In this document: in pieces, positions 7,990-17,336 of the stretch
How positions within the stretch are numbered: the first letter of the stretch is position 1
Layout: each line of letters begins with the position of its first letter
From: Rhizobium sp. NFR03
GTDB taxonomy: Bacteria > Pseudomonadota > Alphaproteobacteria > Rhizobiales > Rhizobiaceae
Reading direction: 5' to 3'
DNA length: 38,342 bases
NCBI RefSeq assembly: GCF_900111275.1
Contig: NZ_FOGR01000016.1
Coordinates: 1-38,342 of the forward strand
Translations under genes and position numbers: made by a program
The notes under the pieces: generated by a model
Databases searched by the model: none
The model's input: the letters and a program-made list of their open reading frames with translations, nothing else
What the model was told of the DNA's origin: nothing

Positions 7990-8402
7990 ATGTTGCACGC
8001 AGTCCATTCCGACGATCTGAAACTCACTCGAAACCAGAGCCTCGTTCTATCGGTGCTGCAATCGTCCGAGCAACCCCTGAGCGCCTATAGCGTTCTCGAT
8101 CGTCTGCGGGATGAGGGCCTACGGGCTCCGCTGCAAGTTTACGGGCGCTGGAAAAACTGCTGCAGGCCGGCCGTGTCCACCGTCTGGAGAGCAAAAACGC
8201 CTTCGTCGTCTGCTGTCATTCGAAGCATGGGCATATCCATCCGCGGGTCACCGCCTTCGAAATCTGCGAGTCCTGCGGCAAGGTCAGTGAATTCCACAAT
8301 ACGGAGATCGAGGACGCGCTTGCCAGACAAGCCCGGGGCCGCGGCTTTAAGGTTAGATCCAGTACCATCGAAATTCACGGTCTCTGCGCCAGTTGTGAAT
8401 GA
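7990..8402 (+). pseudogene. zur: Zur (Fur family zinc uptake regulator), frameshifted
   Basis: The first frame reads MLHAVHSDDLKLTRNQSLVL through the winged-helix region to LQVY at 8142. Continuing one frame over, from 8145, gives ALEKLLQAGRVHRLESKNAF, then HSKHGHIHPRVTAFEICESC, and ends HGLCASCE at TGA 8400-8402. Restoring one C at about 8142-8143 (TAC CGG GCG) yields an intact protein of about 137 residues, the usual Zur length, with the His cluster and both CxxC zinc motifs. As written the gene encodes a protein that loses its metal-binding half. The ATG at 7990 has GGAG seven bases upstream; 7984 is an alternative. A sequencing error could also explain this. Confidence 0.85.
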
Positions 8403-8447
8403 TCTGAATAATTAGCGGACAGCCTATACTGCATCGCTTCATCTAAA

Positions 8448-8466
8448 TTTGTAACGTTATTCCATT
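8448..8466. promoter_or_regulatory. Second Zur-box-like operator, upstream of the zigA relic
   Basis: TTTGTAACGTTATTCCATT aligns without gaps to the 19-base site at 5578-5596, sharing TGTAACG-N-TAT-NN-CAT. It lies 46 bases after the zur stop and 14 bases before the ATG of the truncated zigA-like gene, where an operator would be expected. It supports the view that the relic once belonged to the Zur regulon. Confidence 0.5.
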
Positions 8467-8480
8467 ATGGGATTCCCGGC

Positions 8481-8510
8481 ATGAAAAAACTTCCCGTCAC
8501 TGTCTGTTAA
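8481..8510 (+). pseudogene. 5' remnant of a zigA-like COG0523 GTPase gene
   Basis: Nine codons, MKKLPVTVC, are followed by a TAA. The first eight residues match the usual start of ZigA-type COG0523 GTPases, which I recall as beginning (M)xKLPVTVLSGFLGAGKTT. Homology ends at about 8504-8507, immediately before the Walker A loop. The sequence beyond is a palindrome and then the end of an unrelated convergent gene. With a Zur-box-like site just upstream, this reads as the promoter and first codons of a zinc GTPase gene whose body was lost. The match is short, so confidence is moderate. Confidence 0.5.
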
Positions 8511-8537
8511 TTTCCACTGAGAGCTCTCGGTGGAAAT
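8510..8537. repeat. 28-base near-perfect palindrome at the zigA breakpoint
   Basis: The arms ATTTCCAC and GTGGAAAT surround an inner GAGAGCTCTC, giving a 28-base inverted repeat with only one mismatched position pair (T/G). It sits between the zigA remnant (plus strand) and the MocR gene end (minus strand). It could be a bidirectional terminator without T-tracts, or a scar of the event that removed zigA. Confidence 0.6.
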
Positions 8538-8589
8538 CAGCACCGCCGGCCGTTGCGAAGTCCCTTCGGGAGTACTGTAGGAGCGACCC

Positions 8590-9969
8590 TTAAACCACCA
8601 TCGTAGAAGTGGCTGGCGCTTGAGACAGCAGGTCACCAAGGATAGCCAAGCTCCGCTTCAGTTCCTCAACGGTACCCGCAGCACCTAGACCGATCCTGAC
8701 CGCCTCGGGAGCGCTCGATATCGCGAAGGCATCGCTGGCAACAACGCCAACCCCGACTGAACGCAGCCTCGACACCAGTTCCCCTCGTGTCCAAGGTTCC
8801 TGTACGCGAAGCCATGCGTGGAAACCTCCAGTAGATGCGTCGGCATTGTGAGGCAGTGTCGCCCGCAATGCCTGCAGCCTTGTTGCACTCTCTCTCACTA
8901 TCTCGTCGCGCACCTCATCAGCCAATCCTGTCTCGATCCACCGCGAAGCGATCGCGCTGGTAAGTGGAGAGACGAGGGATGCCGAGGCCCTGATAGCGTT
9001 GGCGACCCTGAGGGACCGACCTTCCGGCACAGCGACGTAGGCGACGCGCAGCGCTGGTGACAGGCATTTCGACAGACTGGCGACATGAAAGACAGTCTCC
9101 GGTGCTATCGCCGCAAGGGGTGTCGGCGCATCGGGGACCAGTGCGCCATAGGCATCGTCCTCGATTACCGGAACATCATAAGCGCGCGCCAAGCTCACTA
9201 GCTCATGGCGGCGGTCGAGCGGCATGGTCCTCGTTGTTGGGTTATGAAGCGTCGGCATGCAGTACAGCGCCTTCGGCCTTGAGGCCTTGCAGGCCTCTTC
9301 GAACGCTGTCGGGAGCAGGCCATGATCGTCCATCTTCAACGGCGCGAGCTTCAGGCGCAGATGCGACGCGACGGACCGAAAGCCTGGATAGGTCAGTTGC
9401 TCCACGCAAACCGTGTCCCCAGGCTCGGTGAGCACGCCAAGCACCGCATGAAGCGCCCCTTGAGCGCCGGCGGCTACAAGGACGCGTTCCGATGTGACAT
9501 CCGGAAGCCTCCGAGACAGCCAACCCGTCGCAACGACGCGATCGCTCATGATGCCTCCTGGCTCCTGATAGCGCATCAGCAGATCGAGACCCTGATCCTC
9601 CAGATCTCTCGCAGCTTCCCACATCCTGCGTGTAAGAGAGCTGTTCTGAAAACGCGGCGGCAAGTTCATGCTCATGTCGACCAAGCCAGAAGGCTGTACG
9701 ACGCGCGAGAGCGTGCTTCGCCGTGCCTTCACATACGTCCCTTGACCGACCTTCCCTTCAATCAAGCCGCGGCTCTGAGCTTCAGCATAGCCGCGGCTCA
9801 CCGTTGTGAAATCAATATCGAGGTCTTCCGCCAGTCTTCGCTGCGTCGGAAGGCGCGTACCTTCGGCAAGTCGTCCGCTGGCAATATCGGCGGCCAGTGC
9901 GTCAGCAATCGCGAGATAGATCGGTCCGTCCTTTGTGCTCAGCTTTGGTGACCATGTTTTCGCAGTCAT
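8590..9969 (-). CDS. MocR-type PLP-dependent transcriptional regulator
   Basis: A 459-residue fusion of a GntR winged helix and a fold-type I aminotransferase domain. The DNA-binding part covers about residues 1-75 (RLPTQRRLAEDLDIDFTTVS). The aminotransferase-like part runs from about 100, with the predicted PLP lysine in VASLSKCLSP and the family pattern IEDDAYGAL. Such proteins sense PLP or an amino-compound and control a neighbouring gene or their own. The ATG at 9969 is preferred over 9993 because AGGAG lies five bases upstream. The upstream divergent neighbour is a DUF983 gene, and no obvious metabolic target lies next to it, so the effector is unknown. It converges with the damaged zinc island. 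Confidence 0.88.
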   Translation of the reverse strand: MTAKTWSPKLSTKDGPIYLAIADALAADIASGRLAEGTRLPTQRRLAEDLDIDFTTVSRGYAEAQSRGLIEGKVGQGTYVKARRSTLSRVVQPSGLVDMSMNLPPRFQNSSLTRRMWEAARDLEDQGLDLLMRYQEPGGIMSDRVVATGWLSRRLPDVTSERVLVAAGAQGALHAVLGVLTEPGDTVCVEQLTYPGFRSVASHLRLKLAPLKMDDHGLLPTAFEEACKASRPKALYCMPTLHNPTTRTMPLDRRHELVSLARAYDVPVIEDDAYGALVPDAPTPLAAIAPETVFHVASLSKCLSPALRVAYVAVPEGRSLRVANAIRASASLVSPLTSAIASRWIETGLADEVRDEIVRESATRLQALRATLPHNADASTGGFHAWLRVQEPWTRGELVSRLRSVGVGVVASDAFAISSAPEAVRIGLGAAGTVEELKRSLAILGDLLSQAPATSTMVV

Positions 9970-10272
9970 AAACGCTCCTGCCCCTACATCCAATCAATAG
10001 CAAACTATATGGATATTACATGCTCGCCGCAACAGCCGTCATCAATGATGATATCGCCCTGACAAGGTTGGAAAGTGTCTAGCGGCCGACCACCACAGAG
10101 GCATAGGGGATCATTTCACCGCATATATAGGTCGTACCGGCTCGTGGATACCCCCGCAGTACCGAAGAGCGGGCACGCGGATCGAATGCGACAATTCGCG
10201 CGTTTCCGCATTGATCGGATAATTGTATGTATATGATATGCATATAATCGCCAACAATGAAAGGCTTGAGCG

Positions 10273-10692
10273 ATGACAACGCGACCGCAGCCGCTTTCCC
10301 CGATGAAGACGGGTGTCCGGGGACTTTGCCCCCGATGTGGTCAGGGACGCCTCTTTGACGGGTTTATGAAGCTGAAGCCGAAATGTGAAGCCTGTGGTCT
10401 GGACAACGCGTTTGCTGATCCTGCCAACGGCACGGCATTCTTCGTGAACTGCTTCACGTTCATTCTGGTCGCCGTTGTCGTCTCCGCCTGGATCGAGATC
10501 GCCATGAGCCCTTCACTGTGGGTGCACCTGTTTGTTTCTCTGCCCATCGTTCTGATGGTTTGCGTACTGCCATTGCGTCCGTTGAAGGGATGGCTCGTCA
10601 ACAGCCAGTTCTTCTACAAGACGAGGAGAGGCAAGATTGTATCTGACGATGTAGCGCCAGAGACGGCAACTCCGGTCGCGGACAAGGGTTGA
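10273..10692 (+). CDS. DUF983 family membrane protein (copy 1)
   Basis: A 139-residue DUF983 protein. An N-terminal zinc-ribbon-like element has CPRCGQGRLF (about 19-28) and CEACGLD (about 37-43). Two transmembrane segments follow (about 60-80 and 85-105), then the conserved LRPLKGWLVNSQFFYK. The family is common in alphaproteobacteria and has no established activity. The upstream gap holds an AT-rich stretch with the palindrome ATATGCATAT (10236-10245). A second DUF983 gene follows after 58 bases, so the two are probably co-transcribed. Confidence 0.88.
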   Translation: MTTRPQPLSPMKTGVRGLCPRCGQGRLFDGFMKLKPKCEACGLDNAFADPANGTAFFVNCFTFILVAVVVSAWIEIAMSPSLWVHLFVSLPIVLMVCVLPLRPLKGWLVNSQFFYKTRRGKIVSDDVAPETATPVADKG

Positions 10693-10750
10693 ACGAACAT
10701 GGTTTGCCGTATCCATCCGGTAGATCACAAGATGCAGAAAGGATTGATCG

Positions 10751-11167
10751 ATGGCGAGCCAATGGCCTCCACTTCCTCCCGTCAAGACAGGTATCCGAGG
10801 GCTTTGCCCCCGGTGCGGGCGGGGGCACCTCTTCGAAGGCTTCCTGACATTGAAGCCGAAATGCGACGTCTGCGGTCTCGACTACAGTTTCGCTGATCCG
10901 GCTGACGGGCCAGCCTTCTTCGTCATCTGCTTTACCTGTGTGCCAGCCGTCGCAGTCGCCTGCTGGATCGAGGTCGCTTTCAATCCTTCACCCAGGGTGC
11001 ATCTCTTTACATCGCTGCCTCTAACACTTCTTGCCTGCATCCTGCCGCTCCGCCCCCTGAAGGGATGGCTCGTCAACAGCCAGTTCTTCTACAAGGCCGA
11101 GGAAGGAAAGATCGATCGCGACTACGTCAGGCCGAAGACCGTGCCCCCAGACGCTGATCGGGATTGA
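10751..11167 (+). CDS. DUF983 family membrane protein (copy 2)
   Basis: A 138-residue paralogue of the preceding gene with the same layout: CPRCGRGHLF and CDVCGLD zinc-ribbon pairs, two hydrophobic segments and an LRPLKGWLVNSQFFYK region identical to copy 1. The similarity is strongest in the ribbon and the C-terminal signature and weaker in the membrane segments and the tail, which points to an old tandem duplication or exchange between copies. The start is at the ATG at 10751. Function is unknown; assembly or quality control of membrane proteins would be speculation. Confidence 0.88.
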   Translation: MASQWPPLPPVKTGIRGLCPRCGRGHLFEGFLTLKPKCDVCGLDYSFADPADGPAFFVICFTCVPAVAVACWIEVAFNPSPRVHLFTSLPLTLLACILPLRPLKGWLVNSQFFYKAEEGKIDRDYVRPKTVPPDADRD

Positions 11168-11339
11168 GGCAACCTGACTTTGAACATTGTAGAGATGTAG
11201 TGGCATGAGTGGACGGGACGACGCGCTACGCCCTCCCAGCCGCCTTGGAAGAACGCTTCGGCATGATTGAAGTGCCCTGAGATCGTCAGATACCCTGGGC
11301 CTCGCAACAGACACCTGCTAACGACCGCTTGGAAAGAAA

Positions 11340-11570
11340 ATGTGGGATTGGGTCCCGATAGTCTTCGTCACGTTCAAGGTCCTCGCACTAGGCTTGGCCA
11401 TGTTCTTCGCCATCAAGTGGCACTACGACCAGAGCAAGAAAGGGGAGAGGCGCGCGGCTCTACGCACCGGAGCGATAATAGCCGCGGCCTTTCTGCTGGC
11501 GCTCGTAGCCGTGATGCTCTTAGCTTTCGGCCTTAGCCGGACGCTAGGCTTGGACCTGAGTCTTCCTTGA
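11340..11570 (+). CDS. Small two-helix membrane protein, hypothetical
   Basis: A 76-residue protein with two hydrophobic stretches, about residues 5-24 and 44-67, separated by a basic loop (HYDQSKKGERRAALR). A GGAAAG ribosome binding site lies just before the ATG. It follows the DUF983 pair by 172 bases on the same strand. The pattern (WDWVPIVFVTFKVLALGLAM at the N-terminus) is typical of small hypothetical inner-membrane proteins of rhizobia; I know no function. Confidence 0.6.
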   Translation: MWDWVPIVFVTFKVLALGLAMFFAIKWHYDQSKKGERRAALRTGAIIAAAFLLALVAVMLLAFGLSRTLGLDLSLP

Positions 11571-11598
11571 CGAACGACGCGCTTCGCAAGTGGATGTC

Positions 11599-11826
11599 CT
11601 AATCCTTCGACGCAGTGGTCCCTACCTCAGCGATCAACCAAGCGACCAGAGCGACGATCGCAGGGCTTTTCCGGTATCTCTGCCATACGAGGTAGAAATT
11701 GGCAGGCCCCTGCAACGAGCCGTCAAGAACGCGGACCGATCGTCCCTCTTCGAGGTCCCTCTCGACGAATTGCCTGTTGATCAGGGCTATACCCTCCTTC
11801 GAAGGCCTTTGGCGTACCATCGGCGA
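11599..11826 (-). pseudogene. 3' fragment of a LysR-type regulator gene
   Basis: The C-terminal part of the minus-strand frame ending at 11599 reads [19 protein letters not shown] and then [20 protein letters not shown] before a short tail. This matches the end of a LysR substrate-binding domain (GcvA-like pattern: GxAL-xxxF-V-DxLxxGxLVR, then Y-LV and a terminal W-L helix). Upstream of about 11826 the frame has no LysR features, and no helix-turn-helix is present on any frame. The gene is therefore a decayed remnant of roughly 75 codons. Confidence 0.5.
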
Positions 11827-12195
11827 TATCTGCGATCTCTTGAGCCCCACTGAATGCTGGAACTTCCTCAAAGCCGCAGGGGCAGGGTATGCGTCCGAGT
11901 AAAAGTCCGATGTTGTAGAACATGGCGCCAAGATGAAATTCCCTTCCAACTGTCGGTTCTGCAATGAAGTGCAGAATGATCGTAAAGCTCGCCTTGATAG
12001 GATTCGAACCTCAGATGACGCGAGCGCGAGCTGTATGTCCAACCAATTGCGCCCCCGCGCCTTTACATTCTGAAAATGGCAGGGACTGCAACTCACTGAA
12101 CCTGTGTTTGGTTGCGCGGCCACCACTTCCGATAAAAAAGTTGGGAAATGGAAGCGTGCAGCCCATGCACGCACCAACCCCACAGCGCAAGTTGG
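11827..12195. other. Non-coding or decayed stretch between the LysR relic and the GH42 gene
   Basis: About 370 bases lacking a supportable gene. The minus-strand frame of the LysR relic remains open through it but has no recognisable protein features. A tRNA-like patch (D-loop-like and T-loop-like sequences at about 11998-12050, minus strand) was examined and does not fold as a tRNA. Confidence 0.4.
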
Positions 12196-14337
12196 TCAGT
12201 CATCGAGCCGGATCACTGCGCAAGCGTAGGGGCCAAGCGCCAGATGTCCCGAGACGCGGTTCCCTGAAAGAAGATCTGTGCCCTCTGGAAAATCAGTGAC
12301 ATTCACGGCTTCTCCGTCCGCATTCATGAGAAACAGGAGCTTGCGGTCGTCTGCTTCGCGAAGCGTGACCTCAACGGTTGACGGCAAGTTCGGCACAAGA
12401 GGATGGATGCCGGCGTTTCCGAAGAGATGTTCGGCGAGCGCTCCGACGAGAACGTCAGTCAGATAGGTGCCGATATAGATCGCTTGGCCGCTTCCCACGC
12501 TGCGGCGGGAAATAGCGGTCCGCCCGCCCAGAAAGCGGTTGCTCCACTGCCCAAGCGTTTCGACATCTCCGTCGGTCTCGAAAAGTTCGTAGAGGTGCGC
12601 GGCCTCATATTCGGCATTGCCGATCGCCAACCGATAGCCACGCTGCGACGAGCTGGCGGGCAGACGCCGAGCCGGTACGTTCAGCCCGAATTCCGGACCC
12701 GGCATGCCGAAGAGACCGTCGGCGCCGGGTTCCGCGACGCGTCCGAATTCTTCCACGCGAACGCCACAGAGGGCCGAGAGGCCCGGTCCCGGCGCAAGGG
12801 TGCGCGGAATGTGATTATTCTCGTCCCGTGTCCCGGTCATCGCGCCGACCACCAGCGTGCCGCCATTGCGCACGAAGGCCTCGACATTCGCATCCCACTC
12901 GCTTTTCCACATGACCCAGTGCGGAATGTAGAGGAGCTTGATGCGCGAGAGATCGTCGGTCGGGTGAATGAAACCGCATGCGATGCCGTTCTCATAACAG
13001 TAGCGGTGCAGCCGCGTGCCATCCTCCAGCGGGCTCGGCAGGCCCATGGGATAGGTTTTGTACGCTTCCTGATTATCGAAATCAGCACCCGCAATAGCAA
13101 CGTCCATGCGGACGGTGGTGCCGAGAAGGTCGTCCTTGATCCGGGCGATGTCACCGGCAAACTGCGCTGCCTCATGGTAGCGCCGACGGGGAACGTCATC
13201 ATGATCGATGATGCCCATCCAGTAGATTTCAGCGCCGAAATGCGCCGGCCTCCAGCGGAAGAAAAGAAGACCATCCGCGCCGCGCGCGACGGAACTGAGC
13301 GCCATCCGCCGCATCTCGCCCGGCTCCGGGGTCATCGTGGAAAAACCGGGCTGACTGCCGAAACCGGAAGCCTGTTCCGGCACGATGAAGTTGCCGCTGA
13401 AGGCCCGGCAGATGTCGAGGTGTAGCGCTTGTGTGGCGGCGTGGCCACCCGTGCGCCGCATCTCGTCATAGAGCATGGGATAGATATCAAAGCCGATGAA
13501 GTCCAGGTCCTCGCCGAACGGGCCGCGAAAGTCGATATCCTCCAGACGGCCCAGATTGTGAAAGACGAACCAATCGGGATTGACCGCACGCAGGATCTCG
13601 ACCTGATCATGCTGGAACGCCGCCGTCGCGTCGGCCAGGAACCGGTGATAGTCTTGGACATGGCCGGGACTCGGGAAGCCCGGATTAGCCGCCCGAGGCG
13701 CGGTAATCTGGTCGAACCCGTCATAGGCCGTCGCCCAGAAATTCCCGCCCCAGGCAAAGTTCAGCGCGTCGATGGTGCCGTAGCGGCGCTCGAGAAAGGC
13801 GCGGAACGCAACCTGCGTCTCTTGCGAGTAGGAGGTCGAGACCGTGGTGTTCAGCTCGTTGTCGGTCTGCCAGCCGATGACATGCGGATTGTCCCGGTAG
13901 TGATCGGCTAGTGCCTGCGTGATGCGCTTACTGTGCGAGCGATAAACTGCGCTGTTTGTGTCGGCATGCTGGCGCGACCCGTGCGTGGCAACGCGATCGT
14001 GTTCATCGACGCGCAGCACGTCAGGATATGCGGCCGTCAGCCAGCGCGGCGGCGTTGCCGTCGGAGTGCAGAAGATCGTCTGAATTCCTGCCGCACCCAG
14101 CACCTCGATCGCCCGGTCGAAGAGGGCGAAATCGAAGACGCCCTCCGATGGCTCGAACAGATGCCAGCCGAACTCACCCAGACGGACGACGTTGAAACCG
14201 GCGGCTGCCATTCTCTCCGCATCGCTTTGCCAAAGCGCTTCCTCGATATGCTCGGGATAATGTGGGACGCCTAAAAGGAAGTGATCGAGATTGAGCGGTC
14301 GCCAGACGGAAAGTTGAGCAGCGGGAGTGCGCTTCAT
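12196..14337 (-). CDS. Beta-galactosidase, glycoside hydrolase family 42
   Basis: A cytoplasmic GH42 enzyme of about 713 residues, the family's usual length. It hydrolyses terminal beta-D-galactosides with retention. Numbering from the upstream ATG at 14346, the TIM barrel starts around GVPHYPEH (26-33), the acid/base is Glu164 in WQTDNEL and the nucleophile Glu324 in IVPEQ. The trimerisation domain (about 400-620) and the C-terminal beta domain follow. No signal peptide is present. The ATG at 14337 has an AAGGA site eight bases upstream; 14346 overlaps that site. It is the last gene of the sugar ABC operon, 39 bases after the ATPase, suggesting that the transporter imports a beta-galactoside such as lactose or a plant galacto-oligosaccharide. 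Confidence 0.9.
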   Translation of the reverse strand: MKRTPAAQLSVWRPLNLDHFLLGVPHYPEHIEEALWQSDAERMAAAGFNVVRLGEFGWHLFEPSEGVFDFALFDRAIEVLGAAGIQTIFCTPTATPPRWLTAAYPDVLRVDEHDRVATHGSRQHADTNSAVYRSHSKRITQALADHYRDNPHVIGWQTDNELNTTVSTSYSQETQVAFRAFLERRYGTIDALNFAWGGNFWATAYDGFDQITAPRAANPGFPSPGHVQDYHRFLADATAAFQHDQVEILRAVNPDWFVFHNLGRLEDIDFRGPFGEDLDFIGFDIYPMLYDEMRRTGGHAATQALHLDICRAFSGNFIVPEQASGFGSQPGFSTMTPEPGEMRRMALSSVARGADGLLFFRWRPAHFGAEIYWMGIIDHDDVPRRRYHEAAQFAGDIARIKDDLLGTTVRMDVAIAGADFDNQEAYKTYPMGLPSPLEDGTRLHRYCYENGIACGFIHPTDDLSRIKLLYIPHWVMWKSEWDANVEAFVRNGGTLVVGAMTGTRDENNHIPRTLAPGPGLSALCGVRVEEFGRVAEPGADGLFGMPGPEFGLNVPARRLPASSSQRGYRLAIGNAEYEAAHLYELFETDGDVETLGQWSNRFLGGRTAISRRSVGSGQAIYIGTYLTDVLVGALAEHLFGNAGIHPLVPNLPSTVEVTLREADDRKLLFLMNADGEAVNVTDFPEGTDLLSGNRVSGHLALGPYACAVIRLDD

Positions 14338-14375
14338 GGAGATCATCCTTCGTAAAAGCTTGGAGTGAGGAGGCG

Positions 14376-15512
<1,137 letters not shown>

Positions 15513-15539
15513 CGCAGAGCCATCCTTTGGGTTGTCTGC

Positions 15540-16391
15540 TTAGCCCTTCACCGCGCCGACGGTCAGTCCGGCGATGAAGTGGCGTTGCATGAGGAAAAAC
15601 ATGAGGACCGGGGGTACCGCGACAATGACGGTCGCCGCGGAGACGAGGTTCCAGGCCGACACATATTCCCCGCGCAGGTTGCTCAGGCCCGCCGTCACCG
15701 GCTTCACCGCATCGCTCTGGGTCAGCACGATCGCCCAGAAATAGTCGTTCCAGACGAAGGTGAAGGTGAGGATCGCAAGTGCCGCAAGCGCGGGGCGCAC
15801 CAGCGGCAGAACGACGTGAACAAGGGTCTGACCGGGTGACGCGCCTTCCGATCGCGCCGCCTGGAAAAGCTCGTCCGGGAGTGCGGCGATGAAGTTGCGC
15901 ATGAACAGCGTCGCGAACCCCGTCTGAAAGGCGACATGAAAAATGATCAGCGCGGCATAGGTATCGTAGAGGCCGAGCTCCACCATGAGATCGCGCACCG
16001 GGATCATCATGATCTGCGCCGGCAGAAAATTACCGCCGACGAAGAGCGCAAAGATCAGGTTCGCGCCTGGAAACCGGTGGCGCGACAATACGTAGCCGGT
16101 GAGCGTGGATAGCACGAGTACCCCCACTACCGACGGCAGCGTGATGACGAGGCTGTTGACGAAATAGTGGGCCATGGCGGTCTGGGTGAAGACGGCCGTG
16201 TAGTTCTCGATGAGGTTGAAGCTCTTCGGCCAGCCCCAGTAATTGCCGGCCATGACCTCTTCGAAGGAGCGCAGCGACGTTACCATGACGGTGAAGAGGG
16301 GCAGCAGCCAGAGGAGGAGGACGAGCGAGACAAGGCCGATATAGAGGCCGCGGCGCGCAGGCGCTGTGGCCGGGATGGGGCGAGGATACAT
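15540..16391 (-). CDS. Carbohydrate ABC transporter permease (MalG type)
   Basis: A 283-residue inner-membrane protein with about six hydrophobic segments and the EAA loop DELFQAARSEGASPGQ that docks on the ATPase. The C-terminus (QRHFIAGLTVGAVKG) is the common end of MalG-type permeases. The ATG at 16391 overlaps the stop of the MalF-type permease (TGATG), so translation is coupled. The frame stays open upstream, but that part is shadow sequence. Confidence 0.9.
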   Translation of the reverse strand: MYPRPIPATAPARRGLYIGLVSLVLLLWLLPLFTVMVTSLRSFEEVMAGNYWGWPKSFNLIENYTAVFTQTAMAHYFVNSLVITLPSVVGVLVLSTLTGYVLSRHRFPGANLIFALFVGGNFLPAQIMMIPVRDLMVELGLYDTYAALIIFHVAFQTGFATLFMRNFIAALPDELFQAARSEGASPGQTLVHVVLPLVRPALAALAILTFTFVWNDYFWAIVLTQSDAVKPVTAGLSNLRGEYVSAWNLVSAATVIVAVPPVLMFFLMQRHFIAGLTVGAVKG

Positions 16392-17278
16392 CAGGCGTTT
16401 CCTTCTTCCACCTTGAGCAGAGTGTGCAGATACCAAACGATGAAACCGGCCATGATCACGAAAAGAACGGTTGCGATCGCCGCGCCGTAGCCGAAGCGGT
16501 AGGAGAAGATCGACTGTTCGTACATCTGGTAGGCAAGCACGGTGGAGGAACCGAACGGGCCGCCGGATGTCATCACCGCAACCATGTCGAACGAGCGCAG
16601 CGCTCCGATGACGGTGACGGCAAGTGCGATGAAGCTCACCTCCCGCAGCTGCGGCAGGATGACGTTCCAGAGCATGGCAAAGCCGCGGGCCCCATCCACC
16701 CGCCCTGCCCCGATCAGTTCCTCGTTCAGGTTGTTGAGACCCGCCAGGAACAGGACGAGGCAAAAGGCGATCTGCGGCCAGAGGGCCGCGATGACGACCG
16801 CGACGGTGACAAAGTTTTCGTCCGACAGCAGGGCCGACGCCGTTGCACCGAAGGCGGTGAAGATCAGAGCCAGAAGGCCAAATGAGGGATCATAGACCCA
16901 GGTAAAAACGACGCCGACCGTGACGGAGGCGAGTACCAGGGGTATAAAGAATAGAGACTTCACGATCCGCATGCCGGCGATCGGCTGATTGAGCATCAAC
17001 GCCAGCGCAAGCCCGAGCGGCGGCGCGGCCATGAACATCACAAGCCAAATGACATTGTTCTTCAGCGAGACGAAGAACTGCGGATCGTCGATCAATTGCC
17101 GATAGTTGTCGAGCCCCACCCAGACCATGGCCCCAACACCATCCCATTCGTGGAAAGAGACCCAGATCGTCTGGAGAGACGCGAATATGATGACGACTCC
17201 GAAAAGGACGATACCTGGAAGAATGAAGAGGGTTGGTGCCAGCCAGTTGCTATGGCGTCGCCAGAGTCTGGACATCAT
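16391..17278 (-). CDS. Sugar ABC transporter permease (MalF type)
   Basis: A 295-residue MalF-type permease with about six transmembrane segments, beginning MMSRLWRRHSNW with the first helix at LFILPGIVLFGVVIIFA. The EAA loop is EELIGAGRVDGARGFAM. GAGG lies five bases before the ATG at 17278, so this start is preferred over 17320. It partners with the MalG-type protein downstream. A strong hairpin lies between it and the binding-protein gene, which may lower its expression relative to the binding protein. Confidence 0.88.
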   Translation of the reverse strand: MMSRLWRRHSNWLAPTLFILPGIVLFGVVIIFASLQTIWVSFHEWDGVGAMVWVGLDNYRQLIDDPQFFVSLKNNVIWLVMFMAAPPLGLALALMLNQPIAGMRIVKSLFFIPLVLASVTVGVVFTWVYDPSFGLLALIFTAFGATASALLSDENFVTVAVVIAALWPQIAFCLVLFLAGLNNLNEELIGAGRVDGARGFAMLWNVILPQLREVSFIALAVTVIGALRSFDMVAVMTSGGPFGSSTVLAYQMYEQSIFSYRFGYGAAIATVLFVIMAGFIVWYLHTLLKVEEGNA

Positions 17279-17336
17279 ATCTGCCTCACTACGAGAACAA
17301 CACGGCTTGAGGATTTTCAAGCACGGGGGACGGATC

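Noticed and set aside
10231-10250. Palindrome ATATGCATAT before the first DUF983 gene
   Set aside because: Short and AT-rich; likely part of a promoter, without enough evidence to call an operator.
11992-12055. tRNA-like patch on the minus strand with CAATTGGTTGGA and GGTTCGAATCC at canonical spacing
   Set aside because: The acceptor, D and anticodon stems do not pair, position 8 is not T, and the T-stem has two mismatches. At best it is a pseudo-tRNA; chance is possible.
12403-13425. Plus-strand open frame of 340 codons over the GH42 gene
   Set aside because: Antisense shadow of the beta-galactosidase; its composition is not protein-like.
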